Shown here: one piece after another, positions 1 through 8,008 of the stretch | How the letters are laid out: each line of letters starts with the position of its first letter | How positions within the stretch are numbered: the stretch's first letter is position 1 | The notes under the pieces: model-generated | Database searches by the model: none | Told to the model about the DNA's origin: nothing | What the model saw: only the letters and a program-made list of their open reading frames with translations | NCBI GenBank assembly: GCA_020720455.1 | Contig: DYOQ01000017.1 | Coordinates: 1-49,559, forward strand | DNA: 49,559 bases | Origin: Bdellovibrio sp. | GTDB taxonomy: Bacteria; Bdellovibrionota; Bacteriovoracia; Bacteriovoracales; Bacteriovoracaceae | Direction of reading: 5' to 3' | Made by a program: the position numbers and the translations under genes

Positions 1-416
1 AAAAAAAGAAAACTATTGTAAAACAAAGTGACAGTGGCAAAGATGTTAGGCTTTCGGTCTCAATTTCAAAAGAGACGCTAGCTAAGATTGAGCAGGTTAG
101 AAATTTATATTCAAAGAAAAGCAACGGAGCTCAACCACTCGACTTTGACGAGGTTTTAAATATGATGGCGCAGGTGGCGCTAGAAAAATATGAAGATGAT
201 CTCATTCCAAAAAGAGGGCCGCAAAAAAACCAAGACAAAGAGATAAAACAAAAGAGCAGATACATAAGCAAGCAGACAAAATATAATATTTATAAAATCG
301 CTAATGGGAAATGTCAGCTCTGTGGTTCAACAAAAAACTTACAATATGATCATTTGAATCCTCATGCCAAAGGTGGAAATTTCGTTCGGGACGAACTTTT
401 CTGCGATCTAATTTAA
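1..416 (+). pseudogene. HNH endonuclease-like gene, 5' cut by window edge, 3' end probably frameshifted
   Basis: The reading frame is open from the left window edge (first complete codon at base 3), so the true start lies outside. The C-terminal part shows an HNH nuclease core: a CxxC zinc knuckle (CQLC) followed by YDHLNP and a KGG turn. In this family the core continues with an N-L-x-x-L-C-x-x-H-N segment that supplies the last catalytic and metal residues. Here the frame ends at base 416 before that segment. Family-like pieces appear further on in the two other frames (SNLNF near 400-415 and FCAKVVHAERKM near 412-450), which suggests small indels in a once longer gene. The N-terminal part looks like the helical region preceding HNH in the multicopy HNH proteins of Bdellovibrio-like bacteria. 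A sequencing error or a truly short protein are the alternatives. Confidence 0.55.
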
Positions 417-493
417 ATTTTGCGCAAAAGTTGTTCACGCAGAACGAAAAATGGTGACAAAACATCATCATCATTGCTAACACTAAATTAGCA

Positions 494-1744
494 ATGAAAG
501 ATCAAAAATTATTTAAAGAGTTACCACTATCATCTCAAACATTCTTAGAAATGATTACTGACAATTTACCATTCACTTTTCAAGAGACGAGGATATTAAT
601 CACAATTGAGACAGATCTTTTAATGTGGCAACAACGATCAATGGAAACGATATGGGACGAGCTAAAAAAAACAAATGAGGTCGTAGAGGCAGATAACTTA
701 GTGACAAAAAACCGTTTTTTTAAACATGTAAACAAGATTTGGAATGGGCACAAAGAATCTCTGTCTTATGGAAATGCAGAAGCTAATACAACACTTCAAA
801 AACATTTCACATTCAAAGAGATTGATAGCGGAGAAAAAATTTTTGGAATGTGTCCTGTCGCCTCAGAGAAAACTATTTGCTGTAATCTTAAAACAATCGA
901 TCCAATTCAAAACTGTGGTTATGGTTGCAACTACTGCTGCATTCAATCTTTTTATCCTGAAAATACCTGTTACGTTGAACAAAATTTAAAATCGAAACTA
1001 GATAAAATTGAGATTGATTCAAATACTCTATACCATTTTGGAACAGGGCAATCTTCTGACTCACTTATGTGGGGAAATAAAAATGGAGTGCTCGATGACC
1101 TTTGTGCTTTTGCAAAAAAACATCCAAACATATTTTTAGAGTTTAAGACAAAATCTCAAAACGTTAACTATTTTTTGGACAATATAGCAGACATTCCTAA
1201 AAACATTGTGTGCAGCTGGACATTAAATACTCCAACCATAATCACTGAAGAAGAACTTGGAACTGCAACACTTGAGGCCAGAATAAATGCCGCACTTAAG
1301 ATTGCGCAAGCGGGGAGACTCGTGGCCTTTCATTTTCATCCAATTATTCATTATCAAAACTGGAAAGATGATTATTCTAAAATGTTTAATGATGTTAAAA
1401 TTAAATTTAATCCATCCCAAATTGCCTTCATCTCATTTGGAACTCTGACTTACACAAAACCAGTTATCAAACAAATTAGGTTAACAAAAAAAAGAAGCCG
1501 TGTTCTCCAGATGCCACTAGCTGATGCTGCTGGCAAACTGTCTTACCCTGAAGAGATCAAGAAACAACTCTTCAAATTTGCTTACAATGAATTTTCAGAG
1601 TGGAAGGACCACGTTTTCTTTTACCTATGCATGGAAGAAAGAAAATATTGGGAGGCGACATTTCAGACCTGTTATGCTAACAATGAATCGTTTGAAAATG
1701 CTTTAGCAACTGCTGTTATAAACAAAACTAGGAAACTAAAATGA
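494..1744 (+). CDS. Radical SAM protein, spore photoproduct lyase (SplB) family
   Basis: This 416-residue protein carries a CxxxCxxC cluster at C141, C145 and C148 (CGYGCNYC), which binds the 4Fe-4S cluster used by radical SAM enzymes with SplB-type spacing. Further SplB-family blocks follow in order: HFGTGQSSDSL (about 181-191), EFKTKSQNV (216-224), SWTLNTP (241-247), LGTATLEARINAA (255-267), FHFHPIIHY (279-287) and ISFGTLTYT. In true spore photoproduct lyase a catalytic cysteine lies about 44 residues after the cluster; here that place is occupied by GTGQSSD with no cysteine. It is therefore a lyase-like enzyme of unknown substrate, perhaps acting on DNA. There is an N-terminal extension of roughly 120 residues before the conserved core. 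Its stop overlaps the next start (ATGA), so the two are translated together. No strong ribosome binding site is visible before this start. Confidence 0.85.
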   Translation: MKDQKLFKELPLSSQTFLEMITDNLPFTFQETRILITIETDLLMWQQRSMETIWDELKKTNEVVEADNLVTKNRFFKHVNKIWNGHKESLSYGNAEANTTLQKHFTFKEIDSGEKIFGMCPVASEKTICCNLKTIDPIQNCGYGCNYCCIQSFYPENTCYVEQNLKSKLDKIEIDSNTLYHFGTGQSSDSLMWGNKNGVLDDLCAFAKKHPNIFLEFKTKSQNVNYFLDNIADIPKNIVCSWTLNTPTIITEEELGTATLEARINAALKIAQAGRLVAFHFHPIIHYQNWKDDYSKMFNDVKIKFNPSQIAFISFGTLTYTKPVIKQIRLTKKRSRVLQMPLADAAGKLSYPEEIKKQLFKFAYNEFSEWKDHVFFYLCMEERKYWEATFQTCYANNESFENALATAVINKTRKLK

Positions 1745-2163
1745 TCTGGCATACAAAACCTACCGTAAAAGAACTAAACGATTTTTGTAAAAATAGTTTA
1801 GTTGATCACATGAGTATAGAGATAGTTGAGATTGGTGAAAATTTCATTTCTGCTAAGATGCCAATACTTGATCAAACTAAACAGCCTCATGGAATCATGC
1901 ACGGTGGTGCTTCATGCGTACTAGCAGAAACAGTGGCCAGCCTAGCATCAAATTTATGTTTAGATCAAAACGAGTACAGAGCAGTTGGTAGCAGTATTGA
2001 GACAAAACATATCAGACCTGTAAAATCAGGGATTGTAATTGGTATTACCAAGCCTATTCATCTTGGCAGAAGAAATCATATCTGGGAAATTCAAATTACC
2101 GATGAATTTAGTAAGCTAGTTTCAACGTCACAGCTTACCACAGCAATAGTGCACAACAAGTAA
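1741..2163 (+). CDS. menI: Hotdog-fold acyl-CoA thioesterase, MenI/YdiI-like
   Basis: This 140-residue protein matches the hotdog thioesterase family along its whole length and resembles E. coli YdiI (MenI), which hydrolyses 1,4-dihydroxy-2-naphthoyl-CoA in menaquinone synthesis. The N-terminal IWHTKPT, the loop TKQPHGIMHGGASCVLAE (with the Gly-Gly-Ala turn and catalytic Glu at its end), the KHIRPVKSG strand and the KPIHLGRRNHIWEIQI strand all follow the YdiI pattern. The start codon overlaps the stop of the upstream radical SAM gene by ATGA, so both are likely made from one mRNA. No other menaquinone gene lies in the window, so the natural substrate could be another aryl- or acyl-CoA. Family assignment is firm; the MenI function is inferred. 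Confidence 0.8.
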   Translation: MIWHTKPTVKELNDFCKNSLVDHMSIEIVEIGENFISAKMPILDQTKQPHGIMHGGASCVLAETVASLASNLCLDQNEYRAVGSSIETKHIRPVKSGIVIGITKPIHLGRRNHIWEIQITDEFSKLVSTSQLTTAIVHNK

Positions 2164-2288
2164 CAGTCGGCCTTTGCACAATCATTATTTTTTTCTTTTC
2201 TCATTTTTTTACGTCAAGGTATAATCACATATACTCGATAAGACGAAAGGCATACAGAAAACAACAATTAACAATAAAAGGCAGTATC

Positions 2289-3662
2289 TTGAAAATTATC
2301 TATGCTGAAGATGATGAAGATTTAAGAGAGCTTTTCTCTATGAAGCTGCAGGCCCTTAGTAATGCTGAAGTTGAAGAACATGAATCTGGTAACTCTGCAA
2401 TCTCTGCCTTAAAAAACAATAAGGAACTTGCCGTAATTGTTTCTGATTTCAACATGCCAGATGGAGATGCTACTGTCCTTTACAAATATGTCAAAGAAAA
2501 CAAGCTTAACATTCCGTTTATACTCTTTAGCCCTGAAAACCTTGAAGAACATGAGACATTTAAAACATTTAAAAATGATCACCCTGGGAATCGTCAAATA
2601 GACAAACCACCTCAAAAAGGAACGCTTGATGAAGCAATCGCTTCTGCCATTAGTTTTTTCAAAGAACAAAACCCAGATGTTGTTGCGGTAGTTCTAGAAT
2701 ATCTTCCAGTAAGGTTAAAGATGCTAGCAAAACTTACCAAAACTCCTACAGATATTTTCATTAAAATTTCTGATGCAAAATATGTAAAGATGCTCCATAA
2801 AGGGGCCCCGGTAGATGATGGGGTAATTGAAAAATACAAAGTAAAAAACATCGACAAGCTCTATATTAAAAATGATCAATATGAGGCTTTCATTAATTTC
2901 TGCATGGACTCTTTATTAGACAAACTGTTACATCTTGATGGTAAAAACCTAGACGAAGTCAAGGCCGTCCAAGCAGACATTTTTGAAATTGTTCAAAACC
3001 AGCTAATCAATATCGGAATGAGTGAAACAGTAATTGCTTTAACAAAAACAACAGTAGAGAGCTCTATTAAAATGATCGAGGCAAATCCAGATCTAACCGA
3101 TCTCCTAAAAAATATGAAAAGCGATGCTGGATACACATACGAACACAGTATGCTTGTTTCTTATGTAGCGTGCGGTATGTCTGATCATTTAGATTGGAGC
3201 ACTGAAGATACAAAAGAGAAATTATCTATTGCTGCTTTCATGCACGATATTACAATCAAAGATCAAGATATTGCTTTAAAATACGCAATGAACGATGGCG
3301 ACGACAAAGCTGCAGGTATTAAGCAAAAAGAGCTTAATGAGTTTGAAAAACATCCGTTAGATGCGGCCAAGCTTGTTTCGAATACTAAAAACTTCCCTCC
3401 TGATATAGACAAAATAGTTTCACAACATCACGAGCTTCCACTTTCAAAAGGGTTTCCACGGAAACTAACCAGTAATTTGATAACACCACTTTCTACTGTG
3501 TTTATCGTGGCCCATAAATACATTGACCTTTTATACATAAATGATTTTCAAGCTGAGAAAACTCAACAAATACTGGATACAATGAAGTCGAAATTTAAGA
3601 GCGGAAATTTTAGAAAATCATTAAATGCGCTTCTAACCTTAATCCACCAGGCAGAATTTTAA
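2289..3662 (+). CDS. Response regulator with C-terminal HD-GYP-like domain
   Basis: Residues 1-120 form a receiver domain: acidic pocket D8/D9, phospho-acceptor D53 in VSDFNMPDG, and the conserved K106. A middle region (about 155-205) links to an HD-type phosphohydrolase domain. The HD domain keeps the metal-binding residues in order: H286, H319-D320, H355 and H380-H381. The hallmark tripeptide is GFP (388-390) instead of GYP, and HDIT replaces HDIG. It is probably a cyclic-di-GMP phosphodiesterase switched by phosphorylation, although the divergence leaves room for another nucleotide substrate. The start is a TTG codon with AAAGGCAG just upstream. It stands alone, about 125 bases after the thioesterase gene; a TATAAT box lies at 2220-2225 but the -35 region is poor. 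No dedicated kinase is adjacent. Confidence 0.85.
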   Translation: MKIIYAEDDEDLRELFSMKLQALSNAEVEEHESGNSAISALKNNKELAVIVSDFNMPDGDATVLYKYVKENKLNIPFILFSPENLEEHETFKTFKNDHPGNRQIDKPPQKGTLDEAIASAISFFKEQNPDVVAVVLEYLPVRLKMLAKLTKTPTDIFIKISDAKYVKMLHKGAPVDDGVIEKYKVKNIDKLYIKNDQYEAFINFCMDSLLDKLLHLDGKNLDEVKAVQADIFEIVQNQLINIGMSETVIALTKTTVESSIKMIEANPDLTDLLKNMKSDAGYTYEHSMLVSYVACGMSDHLDWSTEDTKEKLSIAAFMHDITIKDQDIALKYAMNDGDDKAAGIKQKELNEFEKHPLDAAKLVSNTKNFPPDIDKIVSQHHELPLSKGFPRKLTSNLITPLSTVFIVAHKYIDLLYINDFQAEKTQQILDTMKSKFKSGNFRKSLNALLTLIHQAEF

Positions 3663-3887
3663 ACTACATATACACCAAAAATGGCGTACGTTTTAAGCAT
3701 ATGGCCCATAGTCTTTCAAAAAACGAACAAAGATTAGACACTCTAAATTCAAACTTTGTAAGAATTTCAAAAATCTATTTACGGTCTAAAATTTCAACTA
3801 CTATTTAAGCATTGGTCACTGAATTTAAGACTCCATTGAAGAATAAAACACAGTTCTATGCTTATATCTGCTTGTGAGGTTTTTTTA

Positions 3888-4697
3888 ATGAAAAAAAAGA
3901 ATGGATTTACAGTGATCTTAACTGCTCTTCTTTTAATGTTAATATCTTTTCAGATTGTACTGGCCGACCAACTAACACCCATCAAGAAAAATGAATTACC
4001 ACATATGCTTATTACATCTAATCCGTTGATTGTTGTCCACGCAACAACAGAGTTTGATGAAGATAGGGTTGCTGTCAAAGGGATCAATAAAGTGATTGCG
4101 AAGTACAAGGGCAACAAGAAATCCATTATTTATCTTGTCAGTGACCAATCGAAAGAAGGTTACTCTAATTGGTACACGAAGAATCGTTCACCCGACTATG
4201 AACTTTTTTCAGAGGGAGGAGAGCATAATCTGCCACTCAGAAATGATGAAGTGACTATCGTTGGTGGATTTTTCGGAAGTTATGATGGAGCAAGAGGCTG
4301 CCATACGCTTGCGATCCGCGATGCGATTAGAATGCATTTTGAATTATCAGATAATCCGTTCACCGTACACATACCTTTAGAAGCGATATATTTTTGGAGT
4401 GAAGATACTCAAACTCGCAAAAAAATTATTGATCTTAACATAAAATCACCCTCTTCTGAAATTGCTGAGATTTTTGATCGCTTTGCGGAATCTTATTTTC
4501 TTGTTGATACATGGAGTGATGTTACTGAGTTTTCCCATCCATACGTTGGAAATTTAAATAAAAAATATAAAACAGGAGGGCCTGTTAATATTGATAGATT
4601 CACATTTCGACTATATTTGAATGATGTACTCGTTGTTGAGCCATTTGGCCATGGGCCAAGACAAGTGTTGCTAAAGCTTGAAAGCGTTACGCTTTAA
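3888..4697 (+). CDS. Secreted protein of unknown function
   Basis: I do not recognise the family. The ATG at 3888 is chosen because a GAGG ribosome binding site lies about nine bases upstream and because it opens directly into a signal peptide: KKK, then a hydrophobic stretch ending near VLADQ (residues 22-28 or so). An in-frame ATG at 3858 would put ten poorly fitting residues in front. The mature protein is about 240 residues, mixed alpha/beta in appearance, without repeats or a C-terminal anchor. Notable segments are GGFFGSYDGARGCHTLAIRDAI, with a single cysteine, and a C-terminal part rich in beta-type sequence (FRLYLNDVLVVEPFG). It is followed by an AT-rich hairpin shared with the convergent kinase gene. 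It is likely periplasmic. Confidence 0.75.
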   Translation: MKKKNGFTVILTALLLMLISFQIVLADQLTPIKKNELPHMLITSNPLIVVHATTEFDEDRVAVKGINKVIAKYKGNKKSIIYLVSDQSKEGYSNWYTKNRSPDYELFSEGGEHNLPLRNDEVTIVGGFFGSYDGARGCHTLAIRDAIRMHFELSDNPFTVHIPLEAIYFWSEDTQTRKKIIDLNIKSPSSEIAEIFDRFAESYFLVDTWSDVTEFSHPYVGNLNKKYKTGGPVNIDRFTFRLYLNDVLVVEPFGHGPRQVLLKLESVTL

Positions 4698-4716
4698 TCT
4701 GGAACGACTGTTTTAT

Positions 4717-4738
4717 AAAAAATAAAATATTATTTTTT
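4717..4738. terminator. Possible bidirectional AT-rich terminator hairpin
   Basis: A nine-base inverted repeat (AAAAAATAA at 4717-4725 and TTATTTTTT at 4730-4738, four-base loop) lies between convergent genes, with T-runs in both directions. It overlaps the stop of the minus-strand kinase gene. It lacks GC pairs, so its strength is doubtful. Confidence 0.35.
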
Positions 4739-5422
4739 AGGAATCTTAATTACAAATTTTGTATTTGGTGCCGTTAGATCGATCTCAACTTTGCCTTTAT
4801 GTTCCGCTATAATCTGTTCTGACAAATAGAGCCCAAGACCTGTGCCCTTACCTTTCTCTTTAGTTGTAAAAAGTGGAGTGAAAATTTTCTTGGCAACTTC
4901 TTTATCAATTTTCCCAGAATCAGTTATACTAACAACGACATCGGCTCCAGCATCTTTTGCCTCAACTCTAACCCAACGTTCTTTAAGCTCTGCTACTGCA
5001 TCTACACCGTTATTAATCAAGTTTGAAATAACCTGCGTGATCTGAATCGGTCTACACTTTATATCAACATCAGGAATACCATCACACTGAATCTCCACTC
5101 CTGCTTTGCTTGATTTTCTGGAGGAGAACTCAACGGCCTCTTCAACTATGCCCGCAAGATTTTCCATTACCATCTCCGCAGACTGTCCATGAACAAGGTC
5201 CTGAACGCTTTTTACTATCTCTAAAATTTTAGTTGAAGCCTTCTCAATCTTGCTTCCAACTTTAGCTGCCATCTCTGGAGTAACAGTTCCATCTTGTAAC
5301 TGCTCAGCAAGGCCGTGAATAAGTGCAACTGGATTTTTAATTTCGTGGACAACTGACGATGTCATTGTACCAATAGCTGCCAATTTTCTAATAACGCCCA
5401 ACTCTTCATCACTAAGTGTCAT
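4730..5422 (-). CDS. Soluble sensor histidine kinase (DHp + ATPase only)
   Basis: This 230-residue protein consists only of the transmitter of a histidine kinase. The H-box is VVHEIKNPVALIHG with the phospho-acceptor H26. The second DHp helix follows (about 45-75). The catalytic ATPase has the N-box (NLINNGVDAV, about 137-146), a G1-like DSGK, and the G2 box GKGTGLGLYLSEQI. There is no signal peptide, membrane segment or input domain, so it is cytosolic and must receive its signal through protein contacts. It has no adjacent response regulator on its strand; the REC-HD-GYP gene lies 1 kb away. A gap of about 100 bases separates it from the small gene on its upstream side. Confidence 0.9.
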   Translation of the reverse strand: MTLSDEELGVIRKLAAIGTMTSSVVHEIKNPVALIHGLAEQLQDGTVTPEMAAKVGSKIEKASTKILEIVKSVQDLVHGQSAEMVMENLAGIVEEAVEFSSRKSSKAGVEIQCDGIPDVDIKCRPIQITQVISNLINNGVDAVAELKERWVRVEAKDAGADVVVSITDSGKIDKEVAKKIFTPLFTTKEKGKGTGLGLYLSEQIIAEHKGKVEIDLTAPNTKFVIKIPKK

Positions 5423-5517
5423 GATTAACTCCTAATTAATTACTGAATTAGAATTCTATCGCAAAAAAAGAAAAAAAGGAAAACTAATTATCGCAGATAA
5501 CCAACACTTATCGTCTA

Positions 5518-5736
5518 CTATTCATCGTCCATCTCTTCTAACACCATCAGCTTGCTAAAACTATACAACACCTGTGGAGTATCAACAATAATATCTTTGC
5601 TCGCTCGATCTGATGTTTCATCGCTTATCTGAGAGATTAATTCATCCATTCTGGCCTTTAACTCAACGGCCATCTTTTCAGGATCAATAATAATTTCACT
5701 ATTAGTTTCTTCTTCAATTAAGTCTAGTACGTTCAT
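5518..5736 (-). CDS. Small acidic protein coupled to ruvB, unknown function
   Basis: A 72-residue acidic protein that I do not recognise. The ATG at 5736 overlaps the ruvB stop as ATGA, the same coupling used between ruvC and ruvA, which favours it over a TTG two codons upstream. The sequence is mostly predicted helix (LDLIEEE, MAVELKARMDELISQ) and ends with the acidic LEEMDDE. It has no cysteine-based or membrane features. Its place as the fourth gene after ruvC-ruvA-ruvB suggests co-expression with Holliday junction processing, but nothing in the sequence proves a role there. Confidence 0.65.
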   Translation of the reverse strand: MNVLDLIEEETNSEIIIDPEKMAVELKARMDELISQISDETSDRASKDIIVDTPQVLYSFSKLMVLEEMDDE

Positions 5737-6746
5737 ACACAACCATCCAACTTTTCTAAATGTTTAATACCTTTATCCGCAATCATTCTTCCTCTAGAGG
5801 TTCTAATTAAATATCCCTCTTTGAGCAAGTATGGCTCAAATACATCTTCAATCGTTCCACGCTCTTCTCCAATCGTTGCACAAAGAGCATCTATTCCTAC
5901 TGGTCCACCAGAATAATAATCTGCAATAACTTCTAAAATTTTACGATCCATTCGTCCAAGGCCTTGATCGTCAATATCCATCATCTCCAATGCTTTTTTT
6001 ACATCATCAGTATTAACAGCACTACCACCTCTGACAAAACAGTAATCTCTGACTCTCCTTAATATTCGTATTGCTATTCTTGGAGTTCCTCTTGCGCAAG
6101 AAGCAATTAAGTATGAAGCTCCGCTCTCCAGCTTAATTCCTAATTTTTCAGCGTTATTATCAACTATCATGGATAATTCGTCGCTGCTATAAAAATCAAA
6201 ATGAAAGTGGGCCATAAACCGATCTCTTAGTGGATTAGAAATTAATCCAGATCTTGTTGTAGCTCCAACAAGAGTAAACGGTGGAATACTTATCTGCATC
6301 GTTCTAGCGCTTGGACCTTGTCCAATTACTATATCTAATCTAAAATCTTCCATCGCTGAATATAAAATTTCCTCAATAGAGATATGCATCCTGTGAATTT
6401 CATCAATAAATAGAACGTCACGAGGAGCAAGATTAGTAAGAATAGCGGCGAGATCACCTTTTTTATCTATCGCAGGCCCAGAAATCACATGAAGTTCACT
6501 GCCAAGAGATTTTGCAAGAATCATTGCTAATGATGTTTTTCCAAGACCAGGAGGGCCAGACAAAAGAACATGGTCCATGGCATCTTGTCTAAGAAGTGCA
6601 GACTTAACCATAATATCAATATTTGAAACAATTTTCTTTTGTCCAACATACTCGTTAAAATCCACTGGACGTAATGAAGGCTCGCGCGATTGCTCTTCAG
6701 ATGTGGCCTCACCAGTAATTATCTCCATCTCGTCCTGCTCAAACAT
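5733..6746 (-). CDS. ruvB: Holliday junction branch migration ATPase RuvB
   Basis: RuvB is the hexameric AAA+ motor that drives branch migration of Holliday junctions together with RuvA. The 337-residue length is normal. The N-terminus contains the typical SLRPVDFNEYVGQ, Walker A GPPGLGKT (64-71), Walker B and sensor region VLFIDEIHRM (about 111-120), the TLVGATTRSG sensor 1 block, the arginine finger region NPLRDRF, and the C-terminal winged helix ending with a TSRGR segment. It begins one base after the ruvA stop, with an AGAGG ribosome binding site inside ruvA, and its stop overlaps the next small gene. Confidence 0.97.
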   Translation of the reverse strand: MFEQDEMEIITGEATSEEQSREPSLRPVDFNEYVGQKKIVSNIDIMVKSALLRQDAMDHVLLSGPPGLGKTSLAMILAKSLGSELHVISGPAIDKKGDLAAILTNLAPRDVLFIDEIHRMHISIEEILYSAMEDFRLDIVIGQGPSARTMQISIPPFTLVGATTRSGLISNPLRDRFMAHFHFDFYSSDELSMIVDNNAEKLGIKLESGASYLIASCARGTPRIAIRILRRVRDYCFVRGGSAVNTDDVKKALEMMDIDDQGLGRMDRKILEVIADYYSGGPVGIDALCATIGEERGTIEDVFEPYLLKEGYLIRTSRGRMIADKGIKHLEKLDGCV

Positions 6747-6747
6747 A

Positions 6748-7407
6748 TCAAACCTCTTTCAAAACAAGATGCACTAGCTGTTCTGGTGAATTAAGTTTTG
6801 ACGTTGATAAAATTCTATTAATAATTGGAACAATTTGCGATTCGCTAAACCCAAGTTCCTTACACGCCATAATGGTATCATCTACGATGCTACCATCTGA
6901 TATCAAGCAATCCTCTTCGCTATTACAAACAACATTCCCATCATTAATTTCACGACTAATCTCAGCCACTGAAAACTGTAATACATCTCGATTAAATTTA
7001 TTCGAGAACATCTGAACCTTATGGATTTTCCCTGCAAGATCTAAAATTATTTGTGCCGCGGCCTTAGGCCCAACTCCTGGAGCACTTGCTAAAATCTTTT
7101 TATTCTCCGTCATAATGGCCCTGCAAACTTCATCGCTACCAATATTATTAATTAATGATGCAGAAGACTTTGGCCCAACTCCTTTTACCGTAGTCAACAT
7201 TTCAAAAAGTTTTTTATCTCTAAGCGTGACGAACCCATACAAATCTTGTGAAGCCTCTCTAATTACATGTGAAATAAATAAAGACGTATAACTTCCTTCC
7301 ATCAATATTTTTTTAAAATAGATCTGGTATCCAATACCAGAAGTCGTCTGGACAATTACTTCAGTCCCATCACTAAAAATTACTTTACCACAAATTAAAC
7401 CTATCAT
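6748..7407 (-). CDS. ruvA: Holliday junction DNA helicase subunit RuvA
   Basis: RuvA binds the four-way junction as a tetramer and loads RuvB. The 219-residue protein has the N-terminal OB domain (MIGLICGKV, TTSGIGYQIYF), the two helix-hairpin-helix motifs (VKGVGPKSSASLI and APGVGPKAAAQIILDL) and a C-terminal helical domain (about 165-219) for RuvB contact. The segment between domains II and III holds acidic residues as expected for the flexible linker. Its ATG overlaps the ruvC stop, so the three ruv genes are translated in series. Confidence 0.96.
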   Translation of the reverse strand: MIGLICGKVIFSDGTEVIVQTTSGIGYQIYFKKILMEGSYTSLFISHVIREASQDLYGFVTLRDKKLFEMLTTVKGVGPKSSASLINNIGSDEVCRAIMTENKKILASAPGVGPKAAAQIILDLAGKIHKVQMFSNKFNRDVLQFSVAEISREINDGNVVCNSEEDCLISDGSIVDDTIMACKELGFSESQIVPIINRILSTSKLNSPEQLVHLVLKEV

Positions 7408-7919
7408 AATCGTTGCTCTCTTTTTACTAGTTGCTGTTTACTACTTGCTCTACTATTAAGCGCATGACACAATGCTATCGCCAGTGCATCGCTCTCATCA
7501 TATGCCTTGAAATCAATTTTTTTTCCAAAAATCATCTCTAAGCATTTCTGAACTGATTCTTTTGAAGCATGGCCATGTCCAGCTACTGACATTTTTATTA
7601 GGTTCGGAGAATATTCAAAGAGGTTATCACACAACTTGCCACCAACAGCAGCAAGCATTGCTCCTCTTGCCTGTGCAAGCTTCATGAGAGAACTAGGATT
7701 TTTAACAAAAACCAACGATTCGACAGAGACAGTATCAGGTCGAAACTCATCCATTAATTTTATAATACTATTATATATTACAACTGGCCGTTTATAAAAC
7801 TCTACAATGTGATCGTATCTAATGACGCCAGAAGAAAGATATGTGATCTTTCTTCCTTCAACTTTAATCACAGCATACCCAGCTTTTCTTGAGCCTGGAT
7901 CAATTCCTAAAATAATCAT
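7404..7919 (-). CDS. ruvC: Holliday junction resolvase RuvC
   Basis: RuvC is the endonuclease that cuts Holliday junctions in the RuvABC complex. The 171-residue protein has the four acidic catalytic residues in their usual places: D7 (GIDPGS), E67 (SVESLVF), and D141 and D144 (DESDALAIAL). The length is typical. It is the first gene of the ruvC-ruvA-ruvB-small acidic gene operon and is transcribed divergently from gcvT with only about 90 bases between them, so the promoters of both operons must lie in that gap. Confidence 0.96.
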   Translation of the reverse strand: MIILGIDPGSRKAGYAVIKVEGRKITYLSSGVIRYDHIVEFYKRPVVIYNSIIKLMDEFRPDTVSVESLVFVKNPSSLMKLAQARGAMLAAVGGKLCDNLFEYSPNLIKMSVAGHGHASKESVQKCLEMIFGKKIDFKAYDESDALAIALCHALNSRASSKQQLVKREQRL

Positions 7920-8008
7920 ATTTAATATTACAAGTTGACCATTAGAGTGTCATTTACAATATGCTTAAAAAGTCATATAAGAGTAACATACAATTTTTGG
8001 AGTTTCAG

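Noticed and set aside
464-477. CATCATCATCAT run resembling a His tag
   Set aside because: It lies in the shifted-frame tail after the HNH gene and is a short trinucleotide repeat of chance length.
7920-8008. Glycine riboswitch before gcvT
   Set aside because: The gap of under 90 bases is too short for the tandem aptamers and shows no matching conserved loops.
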